Assembly: GCA_963734625.1 (NCBI GenBank)
Contig: CAVTHW010000001.1
Location: 1-64,000 of the forward strand
Direction of reading: 5' to 3'
Source of the DNA: CAVTHW01 sp963734625
Lineage (GTDB): Bacteria; Acidobacteriota; Terriglobia; Bryobacterales; Bryobacteraceae
Length of the DNA: 64,000 bases
Positions 42,021-51,875 of the stretch are shown in pieces. The notes below the pieces were generated by a model that was given only the letters and a program-made list of their open reading frames with translations, did no database searches and was not told the origin of the DNA. Numbering within the stretch: the stretch's first letter is position 1; each line of letters starts with the position of its first letter. The translations under genes were made by a program, and so were the position numbers.

Positions 42021-42156
42021 CGTTCTCCTTTCGGTAGGCGCTGATCAGCTCGAGGAGAATGTCCAGTCGTTGCCTGGGCGACAACCGGCGATAATATTCG
42101 CAGTTCGCGCGGCGAGCATCCTCGTGACTAGCAAACTTGGCCCATACGCGCTCCAC
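41962..42156 (-). CDS. Small helical protein paired with the nucleotidyltransferase
   Basis: From GTG 42156 this 64-residue protein reads VERVWAKFASHEDARRANCE, then YYRRLSPRQRLDILLELISA, with a basic tail. Small proteins with a 'Y(Y/W)RxLSPxxRLxxLxxL' core commonly precede nucleotidyltransferase-like genes and are often annotated as putative antitoxin-like partners. It overlaps the next gene in a different frame, so translation is probably coupled. The start is uncertain because no clear ribosome-binding site is visible. Confidence 0.55.
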   Translation of the reverse strand: MERVWAKFASHEDARRANCEYYRRLSPRQRLDILLELISAYRKENDAASERLERVCRVSQFQRG

Positions 42157-42238
42157 GAGTCCTATCTTACCTCGGAGGGCGCCTGTGCTATTGTTGCTAG
42201 TGGTCTGCGGCAAGTAGATCAGCGAGTATGTGATTGAC

Positions 42239-42328
42239 CGTGGGGCAGGCTGTTCAGCCTGCGGACCCGCTTTCCAGCGGGTCCAGCCGGCCAGAAGGCC
42301 GGCCGCGGGCAGGATTGCCCGCCCCACG
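42239..42328. repeat. GC-rich four-hairpin palindromic element (type B)
   Basis: The outer arms CGTGGGGC and GCCCCACG are perfect inverted repeats. Between them lie four hairpins: CAGGCTG/CAGCCTG, GACCCGCT/AGCGGGTC, CCGGCC/GGCCGG and GCGGGCA/TGCCCGC. The plan is the same as at 27559-27664, including the GCTTTCCAGC loop region. It separates the nucleotidyltransferase pair from the CPBP gene. Confidence 0.8.
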
Positions 42329-42357
42329 AAAAACAGGCAGAGTCCCGGTACCGCCCC

Positions 42358-43221
42358 ATGACCGCCGCCGCTGAGAACCGAAGGACGATCATCGGTCTCG
42401 TCCTGCGCATCCTGGTTTATGTGATCCTGGCCATTACCGGCATGTGGGTTTTCCCCGGGATCCTGGCCGCAGCCTTCGGAGGCTACCTCGTGGCGAGCGC
42501 CCTGGGGGTCTTTCTGGCCGCCGTCATCGCCAACGCGCTGGTGATGAGAATCTTCGAGCGGGCGCATCTGACGGACCTCGGCCTGGGATGGAACCCGGCC
42601 TCCGTGCGCAACCTCCTGCTGGGCCTCGTGGGCGGGACGGGCGCGGCCTGCGTTGTTCTGGCCGGGCCAGTGGCCTTCCGCCTGGCTGATTTCGAGGCGG
42701 TTCCTGGCGCCGACCCGCACTGGCGCACGGCGTTGTTCGTGGTTGTGATTCTGGTCTTTGGCGCGGTAGGCGAGGAAATGTTGTTTCGCGGCTACGCCTT
42801 TCAGGCGCTCATGTCCAAGGCGGGGCCTTTCGCCACCATCCTGCCTTTCGGGATTCTTTTCGGGCTGGCCCACCAATTGAACCCCGGCGCGTCGACGCTC
42901 GCCGTTTGCAATACCATCGCCTGGGGCATCCTGTTGGGGTACGCGTTCCTGCGCAGCCTGGACCTTTGGCTCCCCATCGGCCTGCACCTGGGCTGGAACT
43001 GGGCGCTGCCCTTGTTCGGGGTCAACCTGAGCGGATTTACAATGGATGTGACGGGGTACGCGTTGCACTGGAACGTCGGGCCGCTGTGGAGCGGAGGAGA
43101 CTACGGACCCGAGGGCGGAATTCTGACCTCAGGGATCGTAGCGCTGCTTTTCCTCTACCTCTGGAAAGCGCCCGTGCGGCGTCAAAGTCCTCTGCTGTTG
43201 CGCGGCCCCGGGGAGGATTGA
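42358..43221 (+). CDS. CPBP-family intramembrane metalloprotease
   Basis: The 287-residue polytopic protein has the CAAX-protease/bacteriocin-processing motifs GAVGEEMLFRGYAFQAL (Glu-Glu and Arg), FGILFGLAHQLNPGAS (His) and PIGLHLGWNWALPLFG (second His). At least seven hydrophobic segments are seen. It cleaves membrane substrates of unknown identity; relatives include CAAX prenyl endopeptidase and immunity proteins for bacteriocins. The stop is immediately followed by the ATG of the next gene, so the two are co-transcribed. Confidence 0.9.
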   Translation: MTAAAENRRTIIGLVLRILVYVILAITGMWVFPGILAAAFGGYLVASALGVFLAAVIANALVMRIFERAHLTDLGLGWNPASVRNLLLGLVGGTGAACVVLAGPVAFRLADFEAVPGADPHWRTALFVVVILVFGAVGEEMLFRGYAFQALMSKAGPFATILPFGILFGLAHQLNPGASTLAVCNTIAWGILLGYAFLRSLDLWLPIGLHLGWNWALPLFGVNLSGFTMDVTGYALHWNVGPLWSGGDYGPEGGILTSGIVALLFLYLWKAPVRRQSPLLLRGPGED

Positions 43222-44022
43222 ATGCGTTCGGCGCCTGCCTGGATGCTTCTGGCGGCGGTTGTCGCGCCCTGGGGGGCGGGAGCGGCGGAGCGCAAGCTGA
43301 CCTCCGAAGAACGCATCGAGCTGATTCGCGGTCTCACCGCCGAGTACGCCACCGCCGAGTTATTTCTTCCCCGGTCCAGTAAACCATTGGTATTCGAGAG
43401 CCGGGGCTACTTCGACACCCAGATTTGGATCCAGGCCGGGAAGGAGAACGGCACGGCGGCCCGGCCCGGGGACCTCCTGAAGATCACCAAGGTCACGCTG
43501 GAGGACGACCGCATCTTGCTCGAGATCAATGGCGGCGCGAGCGGCGGACGCAAGTGGTGGCAGGGGATTCAGGTCGGCACGGGCAACTCGACCACGCCGA
43601 TCAGTGGCAGCTCACAGAGCATCGCCCCTGGCGGCACGAGTCTGGCGCTGGTATTCCCCGGCCGGGTGCCGCCGCTGAAGGCCGCCGAGGTCAAGGCGGT
43701 GCTGGCGCCGCTGCTGGACTTCAACAAGCGCAGCGCTTCGGAGCAGTACGTGGAGACCCTTCCCCCCGAAATCCAGCAGGCCGTCAAGGAGAAGAAGGCC
43801 ATCGACGGCATGAACCGGGACCAGGTGATGATGGCCCTGGGGCGGCCGGACAGCAAAGTGCGCGAGACGGTGGACGGTGTGGAACTCGAGGACTGGATCT
43901 TCGGCAAGCCGCCCGGCCGGGTCGTGTTTGTCACCTTCAACGCCGACAAGGTGGTCCGCGTGAAGGAGTCCTACGCGCAGCCGGGCGGGTCGGTGGCGCC
44001 GCCGCTGGAGTCTCCGCGCTAG
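43222..44022 (+). CDS. Secreted protein with BamE/SmpA-like C-terminal module
   Basis: The 266-residue product has a signal peptide (MLLAAVVAPWGAGAAERK), a domain of unknown type (about 25-170) with repeated LxExxRI/LxEI patterns, and a C-terminal stretch IDGMNRDQVMMALGRPDSKV then ELEDWIFGKPPGRVVFVTFN. The latter is the pattern of SmpA/OmlA (BamE) modules found in envelope lipoproteins. There is no lipobox. Its ATG directly follows the CPBP stop codon. I cannot assign a function. Confidence 0.6.
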   Translation: MRSAPAWMLLAAVVAPWGAGAAERKLTSEERIELIRGLTAEYATAELFLPRSSKPLVFESRGYFDTQIWIQAGKENGTAARPGDLLKITKVTLEDDRILLEINGGASGGRKWWQGIQVGTGNSTTPISGSSQSIAPGGTSLALVFPGRVPPLKAAEVKAVLAPLLDFNKRSASEQYVETLPPEIQQAVKEKKAIDGMNRDQVMMALGRPDSKVRETVDGVELEDWIFGKPPGRVVFVTFNADKVVRVKESYAQPGGSVAPPLESPR

Positions 44023-44113
44023 CCCGCAGGTCCTGCACCCAACGTTCTGTTATCATAGAGGGTTCCGTTCTTTCTAACCCCCTCGAACAGGGTCACAGGA
44101 GATCTATAAACAT

Positions 44114-45121
<1,008 letters not shown>

Positions 45122-45142
45122 AGATTCCCCGCAGCACGCAAG

Positions 45143-45177
45143 TCCGTGGCCCGTGGAAATCCCGCGGGCCGCGGACT
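45143..45177. terminator. Strong hairpin after gap
   Basis: GTCCGTGGCCCG (45143-45154) can pair with CGGGCCGCGGAC (45166-45177) with one mismatch and an 11-base loop. There is no T-tract. It lies 22 bases after the gap stop and at the end of the duplicated segment, so it may stop transcription in both directions. Confidence 0.45.
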
Positions 45178-45185
45178 ATCGGCAG

Positions 45186-45751
45186 TCAAAATCGCCAGCC
45201 CGCCGTAATGCCCAGGAGGCTAATGAAGCCGTGCCCGGCGGCCACGTAGAAGGCGAACTTGGGCCGGATGAAGAACGATTCGCTCACGTCCACTGTCGCT
45301 CCCGCCCCTGCGACGACGGCAAACAGATTCTCGCGGACGCTGCTGGGAGGCGGGATCCCGGGCGGCACCGTGAGGTCCCGCAAGGAGACCGTTTCGACAC
45401 CTGGGCCCGCTCCCAACTGGAAAAACGGCCGCACTCGCCGCCTCCGGGATTGGACCACGTAGCTGCCGGTAACAAAGTGGACCTCCGGCGGGATCCACTC
45501 TTCAGGTCCATGAACACGTAATCGATCTGGAGACCGTGAATGGAGTGAGACAGCCATCCCAAGGAGGCGCCGAAGGCCGAAAGCCCGGCTTTCCCTCCCT
45601 CGTCGCTCGTGTAGCTCCCAATTCCGGCGAGACCGGAGAGTTCAAAGTGTTTCGCGGGACTCTGCGCCTGAGCCGAAACCGGCAATGCGCCGAACGCTAA
45701 TATGAGCAACAACAGCAATATGGTCGATTTCATAAGTCCTAACACCCGCAT
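45186..45751 (-). pseudogene. Frameshifted outer-membrane barrel gene, copy 2
   Basis: From ATG 45751 the signal peptide (LMKSTILLLLLILAFGALPV) and first strands are in frame as far as SGSRRR. There one T is missing relative to copy 1 (near 45480; GGTCC here, GGTTCC there) and the rest (VTGSYVVQSRRRRVRPFFQL ... GITAGWRF) is in another frame. Copy 1 is intact at this point but broken earlier, so a full frame can be assembled only by combining them. Confidence 0.75.
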
Positions 45752-45829
45752 CCAGCGCAGGCTCGCCCCTCGATGCGCACAAACCATGCACTGCGTGTCT
45801 CAATCCTGACGCCAGCGCCTAAGAAGAAA

Positions 45830-46352
45830 TTAGAAGCGATAGCCAGCACCGAACTTCACTCCCTTCGCGCTCGTGCCGTACACGTATTCTCCTCGCAATA
45901 CGAAGTGCCGGACAGGACTGACCACCAGGCCGCCTCGCAACTGCCAAAAGCGATGACCGGACCACTCACGGCGAATCCATAATGCGGGACCCAATCCGCC
46001 GAAAGCGTACACCCGATCAGCGCCTAAACGCAGAACGGGCGTGACGGCCAGCATGGTGACTCGCGTGGTGTAGAAAGATCCGAATTGGGTGTAGCCGCGG
46101 CGCCGGTTCCCAAACTCGATGCGGCTTGTGTGAGCCTCGGCCTCGATGGCAAACCGCCGCACGATCGGCAGTCGCCGCCGTGACGCCCGCGGCTGCACCG
46201 CGTCCCTCGTCGCCGGCGTCGTCGACATACCGCACGTGGGTACCTGTTGCAAAGAGCTCAACCGCTCGGGGTTGCGCTTGAACCGGGATCACTGCGATAA
46301 GGAACAACGGCACAGACCATTTGATAAGACTTCCTGATCTACTGCTGATCAT
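45830..46352 (-). pseudogene. Frameshifted outer-membrane barrel gene, second copy of the gene at 2485
   Basis: The N-terminal part (from ATG 46352, SLIKWSVPLFLIAVIPVQAQ) and the C-terminal part (IVRRFAIEAEAHTSRIEFGN ... GAGYRF) lie in different frames because of an extra base at about 46171 compared with copy 1 (GCGACTGCC here, GCGATGCC there). Upstream of the repeat border the sequence is unrelated to that of copy 1, so the original ribosome-binding site is missing. Confidence 0.75.
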
Positions 46353-46512
46353 GACGAACCTGTCTCCGCATGGGATCCTAGCAATCAAGCTGCCGAACAG
46401 CCGATCAGCGTAAGTCAAGCGCCTTCAGCACCAGGAGAGGCAAAACCTCGGGGAAAGTTGTCATCCCGAGCTGACAGTGTCAGGAAGATCTGGCGGCAGC
46501 AGCCAGCCGAGG

Positions 46513-47517
46513 CTACAGGCAGGCCACCACCGCGTCGGTGAATTGCTCGGTGGATGCCGTTCCTCCCAGATCCGAGGTCAGGCACTTACTTTCCGAGTAG
46601 ACCCTCTCGATGGCGGCTTGCAGGCGAGTCGCGGCCGCGGTCTCCCCAAGGTGCTCGAGCATCATGACCGTGGACAGCATGAGCGCGGTCGGGTTGGCGA
46701 TCCCCTTCCCTGCTATGTCGGGAGCGCTGCCGTGCGCCGCCTCGAACACGGCGCAGTCCTCCCCGATGTTGGCGCCCGGCACCAGGCCGAGCCCGCCCAC
46801 TAAGCCCGCCGCCAGGTCCGAGATGATGTCCCCATAAAGGTTGGGCATCAACAGCGCGTCGAAGGTCTCAGGACGCAGGACGAGCTGCATGGAGGCGTTG
46901 TCCACGATCAGCTCTTTGTACTCGATCTCCGGATATTGGGCGGCGACCTCGCGCGCGCAGCGCAGGAACAGACCGTCGCTCAGCTTCATGATGTTGGCCT
47001 TGTGCACCGCCGTCATCTTCTTTCGCCCGGCGCGCCGGGCGTAGGCAAAGGCGTAGGCGGCGATGCGGTGCGAGGCCGCGCGGGTGATGATCTTCAGGCT
47101 GGTGACGACATCTTTGACCACTTCGTGCTCGATTCCGGCGTAGAGATCCTCGGTGTTCTCGCGGAAAATGATCAGGTCGATGCGGGTCCCGCTGTAGCGG
47201 GTCTTGACACCCGGCAACATGCGCACCGGCCGCACGCAGGCGAACAGGTCGAGCTGCTTGCGCAGGGCCACGTTGACGCTCGGGAATCCTCCCGCGATGG
47301 GGGTCGTCACCGGCCCTTTGAGGCCCACCCGCGTACGGCGGATGGATTCCAGAATCTCGCCGGGGATTTCGCCGCCGGACTGCTCGAGGACTTTGCCGGT
47401 AAGTTCGGCGCGCTCCCATTGGATCGCCGCGCCCGTAGCTTCGACGGCACGGACGGTGGCGGCCGCGACCTCCGGGCCAATCCCGTCGCCGGGAATCAGT
47501 GTTACCGTGTGGGGCAC
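46513..47517 (-). CDS. NAD-dependent isocitrate dehydrogenase type (isocitrate/isopropylmalate dehydrogenase family)
   Basis: The 334-residue enzyme has VTLIPGDGIGPEVAAATVRA, the substrate loop GGFPSVNVALRKQLDLFACV with the Ser-x-Asn typical of isocitrate dehydrogenases, FRENTEDLYAGIEH, AVHKANIMKLSDGLFLRCAR (Lys), MPNLYGDIISDLAAGLVGG and FEAAHGSAPDIAGKGIANPT. The NTEDLYAG segment and length point to the short NAD-linked isocitrate dehydrogenase of the TCA cycle rather than LeuB. It diverges from purH with 44 bases between. Confidence 0.88.
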   Translation of the reverse strand: MPHTVTLIPGDGIGPEVAAATVRAVEATGAAIQWERAELTGKVLEQSGGEIPGEILESIRRTRVGLKGPVTTPIAGGFPSVNVALRKQLDLFACVRPVRMLPGVKTRYSGTRIDLIIFRENTEDLYAGIEHEVVKDVVTSLKIITRAASHRIAAYAFAYARRAGRKKMTAVHKANIMKLSDGLFLRCAREVAAQYPEIEYKELIVDNASMQLVLRPETFDALLMPNLYGDIISDLAAGLVGGLGLVPGANIGEDCAVFEAAHGSAPDIAGKGIANPTALMLSTVMMLEHLGETAAATRLQAAIERVYSESKCLTSDLGGTASTEQFTDAVVACL

Positions 47518-47561
47518 AACCGCATTATACCGGCAACGTCCTATGAGAAGATTGAAAGGCC

Positions 47562-49118
47562 ATGCCCAAGATCCAGCGCGCCCTCATCAGCCTCACCGAC
47601 AAGACCGGCGCCCGCGAGTTCGCCCAAGGACTGCGGGAGTTCGGAATCGAGATTCTTTCCACCGGCGGAACCGCCAAGCTGCTCCGCGACGCGGGCGTTC
47701 CGGTTCGCGATGTGGCGGAGGTGACGGGATTCCCGGAGATGCTGGATGGCCGCGTCAAGACCATACACCCGCGGATCGCCGCCGGCGTCCTCGCCATACG
47801 GAGCAACGCTGAGCACATGCAGGCGCTGGCCGAGCACAAGATACCGGCCATCGACATGGTCGTGGTCAATCTTTACGCCTTCGAGAAGACCGCCGCCAGG
47901 GAGGGGATCGAAGTCCCTGAGCTGATAGAGAACATCGACATCGGCGGGCCCACACTGATCCGGGCGGCGTCGAAGAACTATCAGGACGTGGCCGTGGTCG
48001 TCTCGCCGGACGACTACACGGCGATTCTGGACGAGATGCGGGCCAGCGGCGGCAGCCTCTCCCTGGCCACTCATTGGAATCTGGCGAAGAAGGCCTTCCG
48101 CCTGACCGCCGACTACGACCGCGCCATCAGCGCGAGGCTGGCGCGAATCGAGATGGAAGACGGCCGCTTCGAGGACCGGAAGCTCGACCTGCCGCCGGTG
48201 CTTGATCTGCGCGCCGGCCTGGCGCTTCCGCTGCGATACGGCGAGAACCCGCACCAATCGGCCGCGCTCTATTCGGAACGGCGGAGCGGCATCGCCGGGG
48301 CGAAGCAGCTTCAGGGCAAGGAGCTTTCCTATAACAACCTGGTGGACCTGGACGCGGCCTGGCAGCTCGCCCTGGAGTTCGACTCGCCGGCCGCGGCCAT
48401 CATCAAGCACACCAACCCGTGCGGCTGCGCGGAAGCCGCATCACAGGTGGAGAGCTATCGACGGGCGTTCGAGAGCGATCCGGTTTCGGCATATGGCGGC
48501 GTGCTGGCATTCAATCGTCCTTTGGATGAGGAGACGGCGCTGGAGATATCGAAGACCTTCATCGAGGCGATCGCCGCGCCGAACTATTCGGCCAAGGCGC
48601 TGGCTATCCTCTCGGCCAAAAAGAACCTGCGCCTGTTGCAGGTCACGAATCCCACACCCGATCCGCTAGTCATCAAGTCGATCGGCGGAGGCTTTCTGGC
48701 GCAGACTCCCGACCTCCACAAACTCGACCGGACCCAGGCGCAGGTCAAGACCGAGCGCGCGCCGAGCGATACGGAATGGGCGGCGCTGGAGTTCGGCTGG
48801 AAGGTGGTGAAGCACATCAAGTCCAACGCCATCCTCTTCACGCGCGCCGGCCAGACGGTCGGGGTGGGCGCGGGCCAGATGAGCCGGGTGGATTCGGTGA
48901 AGGTGGCGGCCATGCGCGCCGTGATGCCGTTGGGGGGAACGGTGCTCGCCTCCGATGCCTTCTTCCCGTTTGCGGACGGCATTGAAGAGGCCGCGAAACA
49001 CGGCATCACGGCGGTCATCCAGCCCGGCGGGTCAGTGCGCGATCAGGACGTCATCGATGCCGCCAACCGGCTGGGCTTGGCCATGGTCTTCACCGGCGTG
49101 CGGCATTTCCGGCACTGA
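47562..49118 (+). CDS. purH: Bifunctional AICAR transformylase/IMP cyclohydrolase
   Basis: The 518-residue protein has the N-terminal MGS-like cyclohydrolase domain (ALISLTDKTGAREFAQGLRE, EILSTGGTAKLLRDAGVPVR, VTGFPEMLDGRVKTIHPRIA). The transformylase domain follows (LRYGENPHQSAALYSE, KQLQGKELSYNNLVDLDAA, AAIIKHTNPCGCAEAASQVE with the Lys-His pair, RAVMPLGGTVLASDAFFPFA). It performs the last two steps of purine synthesis. The frame is intact. It runs convergently into the ester-cyclase-like gene, overlapping it by 29 bases. Confidence 0.97.
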   Translation: MPKIQRALISLTDKTGAREFAQGLREFGIEILSTGGTAKLLRDAGVPVRDVAEVTGFPEMLDGRVKTIHPRIAAGVLAIRSNAEHMQALAEHKIPAIDMVVVNLYAFEKTAAREGIEVPELIENIDIGGPTLIRAASKNYQDVAVVVSPDDYTAILDEMRASGGSLSLATHWNLAKKAFRLTADYDRAISARLARIEMEDGRFEDRKLDLPPVLDLRAGLALPLRYGENPHQSAALYSERRSGIAGAKQLQGKELSYNNLVDLDAAWQLALEFDSPAAAIIKHTNPCGCAEAASQVESYRRAFESDPVSAYGGVLAFNRPLDEETALEISKTFIEAIAAPNYSAKALAILSAKKNLRLLQVTNPTPDPLVIKSIGGGFLAQTPDLHKLDRTQAQVKTERAPSDTEWAALEFGWKVVKHIKSNAILFTRAGQTVGVGAGQMSRVDSVKVAAMRAVMPLGGTVLASDAFFPFADGIEEAAKHGITAVIQPGGSVRDQDVIDAANRLGLAMVFTGVRHFRH

Positions 49119-49560
49119 GCCGCTCGGTTTCGCTTTCCGCCTTTAGCGCTTTTGCCAGACCGAGTTGCTCCAGCAGGCTCAGGAGGTTCCAGTCGGACCA
49201 CTGCTCGACGATTTTGCCTTTTTCGAGCTTGTAGATGGATGTGCCCGTGACCGTGGCCGACTTGTTGGTGGGCGCCATGCCCAGGAACTGGCCCTGGTGG
49301 GTTCCGCGGGCGGTCCAGTGGAGCACGACTTCGTTGCGCTCGGCAATCATGTCGTCGATCGTGAAGCGCAGGTCCGGAAAGCCTCCGCGACAGTTGCTGA
49401 TGTGCTGCTTCACGTTATCCAAACCGGCCGTCAAGTACGGGAACACAGGATCGTGGTACCGGCAGTCTTTCGATACGTAATCTCCGGTTTTGTTAAGGTC
49501 CCCGCGATTCCAGCAATCCTCCATGAACTTCTTTGCGACGTCTTTGTTCTCAGCAGACAT
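49090..49560 (-). CDS. SnoaL-like ester cyclase family protein
   Basis: The 156-residue NTF2-fold protein matches the ester cyclase/SnoaL group: KDVAKKFMEDCWNRGDLNKT, HDPVFPYLTAGLDNVKQHIS, FPDLRFTIDDMIAERNEVVL, HWTARGTHQGQFLGMAPTNK, and KGKIVEQWSDWNLLSLLEQL at the end. It has no signal peptide. Members of known function cyclise polyketide esters, but most genomic copies have no assigned substrate. The C-terminal tail overlaps the end of purH antisense. Confidence 0.8.
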   Translation of the reverse strand: MSAENKDVAKKFMEDCWNRGDLNKTGDYVSKDCRYHDPVFPYLTAGLDNVKQHISNCRGGFPDLRFTIDDMIAERNEVVLHWTARGTHQGQFLGMAPTNKSATVTGTSIYKLEKGKIVEQWSDWNLLSLLEQLGLAKALKAESETERLSAGNAARR

Positions 49561-49800
49561 GCTCTAACCCTCCTCTATGGCAGGATTATACGGCCATTCA
49601 GGCCGGATGGCGCACCTCGGCAGGCAGTGTTTACAGGGCCGCCACACGAAGTTACGCAGGTGTACGTTTGGAACGGAGCGGGCCGGCTGCTGCGTTCTAA
49701 GGACGCCGTTCGGGGGCCTCGATGGTGGACTTTGCAGGTGCGTTTCTAGCTCCCTTCAACCTGCGCGCGATCGGCGGCGCGAAGCTTATAATGAGGCTCG

Positions 49801-50766
49801 ATGCTCGGCATGATTCGCTGTGGGATGGCCGTACTTGGCCTGGCGGCCGCCACTCCCGGGTTGGACGAGGCCGCCAAGACAGCTCAGGGATTGCCGCGGT
49901 TGTACAGCCTGGTGGTCAGCCGCGGGGGTGAGATCGTTCTGGAGCGGTACTATCGAGGGACGCGCGCGGCCACGCCGGCCAACATCAAGTCGGCTTCGAA
50001 GAGCGTAATATCGGCGTTGGTGGGAATCGCTATCGAGCGGAAGCTGGTCCCCGGAATAAACGCGCCGATCGCGCCGTACTTCAAAGAAATGCTAGGCGCG
50101 GACCCCGCCAAGAGCAAGGTCACCATCGAGGACCTCTTGAGCATGCGGTCGGGCCTCGAGCCGATCAGCAACCGCAACTACGGGGCGTGGGTGCTGAGCC
50201 CGAACTGGGTCGGCTACATCTTGCGGCGGCCCATGAGCGGGCCTTCCGGCCAAACCATGCGCTACAGCACGGGCAACTCCCACCTGCTGTCCGCGATCCT
50301 CACCAAGGCCACGGGTAAGAGCACCTGGGCGTTCGCCAACGAGGTCCTGGCCAAGCCTTTGGGCTTCACGCTTTCGCCCTGGACGCGGGACCCGCAAGGC
50401 ATTTTCTTCGGCGGCAACGAGATGGGCATGACACCCCGCCAGATGGTGGCGTTCGGCGAGCTATACCTTCGTCGCGGGCGCGCCGGCGGAAAGCAACTCG
50501 TCCCGGAGGCCTGGGTGGACGCTTCCTTCCTCCCGCGCGGGCGGTCCGACTATAGCGACCAGCTTTACGGCTATGGCTGGTGGATCCGTGAGCTGGCCGG
50601 ACGGGAGGTCTACTATGCCTGGGGCTACGGTGGGCAGTTCATTTTCATCGTGCCGGACTTGGAGATGGTCATCGTGACCACCTCGGTGCCCACCCCCGGC
50701 CCGCAGCGGCGGGAGCAGCTACAGGGGATTTACGAAATGGTGGAGAGGCTTATCGACGAGCGGTGA
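49801..50766 (+). CDS. Serine hydrolase, beta-lactamase class C/esterase type
   Basis: The 321-residue protein has the S-x-x-K nucleophile motif in NIKSASKSVISALVGIAI (about residue 63), the Y-x-N motif in MRYSTGNSHLLSAIL (about 160) and a C-terminal Gly-rich strand, AWGYGGQFIFIVPDLEMVIV, in place of the KTG triad. It belongs to the penicillin-binding/beta-lactamase superfamily (AmpC, EstB, D-aminopeptidase). Actual substrate unknown. A short hydrophobic N-terminus (MAVLGLAAATPG) could be a weak export signal. Possible terminator hairpin at 50775-50794. Confidence 0.85.
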   Translation: MLGMIRCGMAVLGLAAATPGLDEAAKTAQGLPRLYSLVVSRGGEIVLERYYRGTRAATPANIKSASKSVISALVGIAIERKLVPGINAPIAPYFKEMLGADPAKSKVTIEDLLSMRSGLEPISNRNYGAWVLSPNWVGYILRRPMSGPSGQTMRYSTGNSHLLSAILTKATGKSTWAFANEVLAKPLGFTLSPWTRDPQGIFFGGNEMGMTPRQMVAFGELYLRRGRAGGKQLVPEAWVDASFLPRGRSDYSDQLYGYGWWIRELAGREVYYAWGYGGQFIFIVPDLEMVIVTTSVPTPGPQRREQLQGIYEMVERLIDER

Positions 50767-50774
50767 GCGAAATT

Positions 50775-50794
50775 GGGGCAGTTCAGGCTGCCCC
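50775..50794. terminator. GC-rich hairpin after the serine hydrolase gene
   Basis: GGGGCAG (50775-50781) and CTGCCCC (50788-50794) form a perfect seven-base stem with a six-base loop nine bases after the stop codon. No T-tract follows. The loop text (TTCAGG) resembles parts of the larger palindromic elements, so it could be a fragment of one. Confidence 0.5.
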
Positions 50795-50841
50795 CTTGAA
50801 CTTGAAGGACCGACCCACTACCGCGCTGCTGTGGTATATTC

Positions 50842-50857
50842 ATTCATTGGAGTGAAT
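50842..50857 (+). promoter_or_regulatory. Inverted repeat upstream of argC, possible arginine operator
   Basis: ATTCATT-GG-AGTGAAT forms an imperfect dyad (six of seven pairs), followed by GAATAATTA, ten bases before the argC ATG. Arginine-repressor boxes are built of TGAAT/ATTCA half sites, but the half-site order here is unusual. No argR gene is visible in the window. Confidence 0.3.
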
Positions 50858-50867
50858 AATTAACCAT

Positions 50868-51875
50868 ATGGGAGTTCGTGCCGGCATCGTCGGTTTTCGG
50901 GGCTATAGCGGGGCCGAACTGGTACGTCTGTTGGGCCGCCATCCTGCGGTGGAGCCGTGGCTCATGGAGCACCGCGCCGACTCCGCCGAGCGGGCCCGCC
51001 CCATCGGGCGTCCTGGGCCTCCCCGCATCGCCTGCACCGCGGAGGCCGCGCGGCAGGAGCGAATCAGCCTGGTGTTCCTGGCCACGCCGCCCGAAGTTTC
51101 CATGGAGCTGGCGCCGGTCATGCTCGAGGCCGGAGCCAAAGTGGTGGACCTCAGCGGCGCCTTCCGGCTGCGCACCGTCGAGAACTACTCCCATTGGTAC
51201 AAGGAGGAGCACACCCAGCCAGCGCTCCTGGCCGAAGCCGTCTATGGACTCCCCGAATATTTCCGCGAGCCGGTGCGCGATGCGCGCCTGGTGGCCAATC
51301 CCGGCTGCTATCCGACCGCCGCGAACCTGGCCATCCGGCCGCTGGTCGAGGCGGGGGCCATCGATCGCACCCACGGGATCGTCTGCGACGCCAAGTCCGG
51401 CGTGAGCGGGGCCGGCCGCAAGCCGTCTCTGAAGACCAGCTTCTGCGAGGTGACCGAGAACTTCTCGGCCTACTCGATCCTGGGCCACCGCCATGTCCCC
51501 GAGGTCCTGCTGACCTCCGGCCTCCTGGATGCCGAATTCAGCTTCACCGCCCATTTGATTCCCGTCGACCGGGGCATCCTGGAGACCATCTACTTCCGCG
51601 CCGTACCCGGCCAGAGCGCGGAATCGCTCCTGAGCATCTATCGAGAGCGTTATGGCCAGGAGCCGTTCGTGCGCCTGTACGAACCGGGACACGTGCCCGA
51701 CCTGCATTCGGTCCGGCACACCAACTACTGCGACATCGGCCTGAAGTTCGACGCCGCCTCCGGGAGGGCGGTCGTGGTGTGCGTCATCGACAACCTGGTG
51801 AAGGGCGCGGCTGGCCAGGCGATCCAGAACATGAACCTCATGCTCGGATATCCCGAAACGGAGGGCCTCCTGTGA
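50868..51875 (+). CDS. argC: N-acetyl-gamma-glutamyl-phosphate reductase
   Basis: The 335-residue enzyme begins MGVRAGIVGFRGYSGAELVR (NADPH binding) and has the catalytic Cys motif VANPGCYPTAANLAIRPLVE, DAKSGVSGAGRKPSLKTSFC, LGHRHVPEVLL and IDNLVKGAAGQAIQNMNLML. It makes N-acetylglutamate semialdehyde in arginine synthesis. Its TGA overlaps the argB GTG (GTGA), so the genes form an argC-argB-argA operon. A dyad resembling an arginine operator lies just upstream. Confidence 0.96.
   Translation: MGVRAGIVGFRGYSGAELVRLLGRHPAVEPWLMEHRADSAERARPIGRPGPPRIACTAEAARQERISLVFLATPPEVSMELAPVMLEAGAKVVDLSGAFRLRTVENYSHWYKEEHTQPALLAEAVYGLPEYFREPVRDARLVANPGCYPTAANLAIRPLVEAGAIDRTHGIVCDAKSGVSGAGRKPSLKTSFCEVTENFSAYSILGHRHVPEVLLTSGLLDAEFSFTAHLIPVDRGILETIYFRAVPGQSAESLLSIYRERYGQEPFVRLYEPGHVPDLHSVRHTNYCDIGLKFDAASGRAVVVCVIDNLVKGAAGQAIQNMNLMLGYPETEGLL

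Larger units (their letters stand above)
45141..46348 (-). repeat. Inverted duplication, copy 2 (partner 2495-3778)
   Basis: This is the reverse complement of 2495-3778, minus about 76 bases between the two genes, with scattered substitutions and indels. It is wedged between gap and the isocitrate dehydrogenase gene. Copy 1 still has an intact first gene and a complete spacer, so copy 2 is probably the derived one. Confidence 0.9.

Noticed and set aside
45153..45521. Plus-strand open frame inside duplication copy 2
   Set aside because: It is antisense to the barrel gene, and the matching frame also exists as a shadow in copy 1 (3308-4054).
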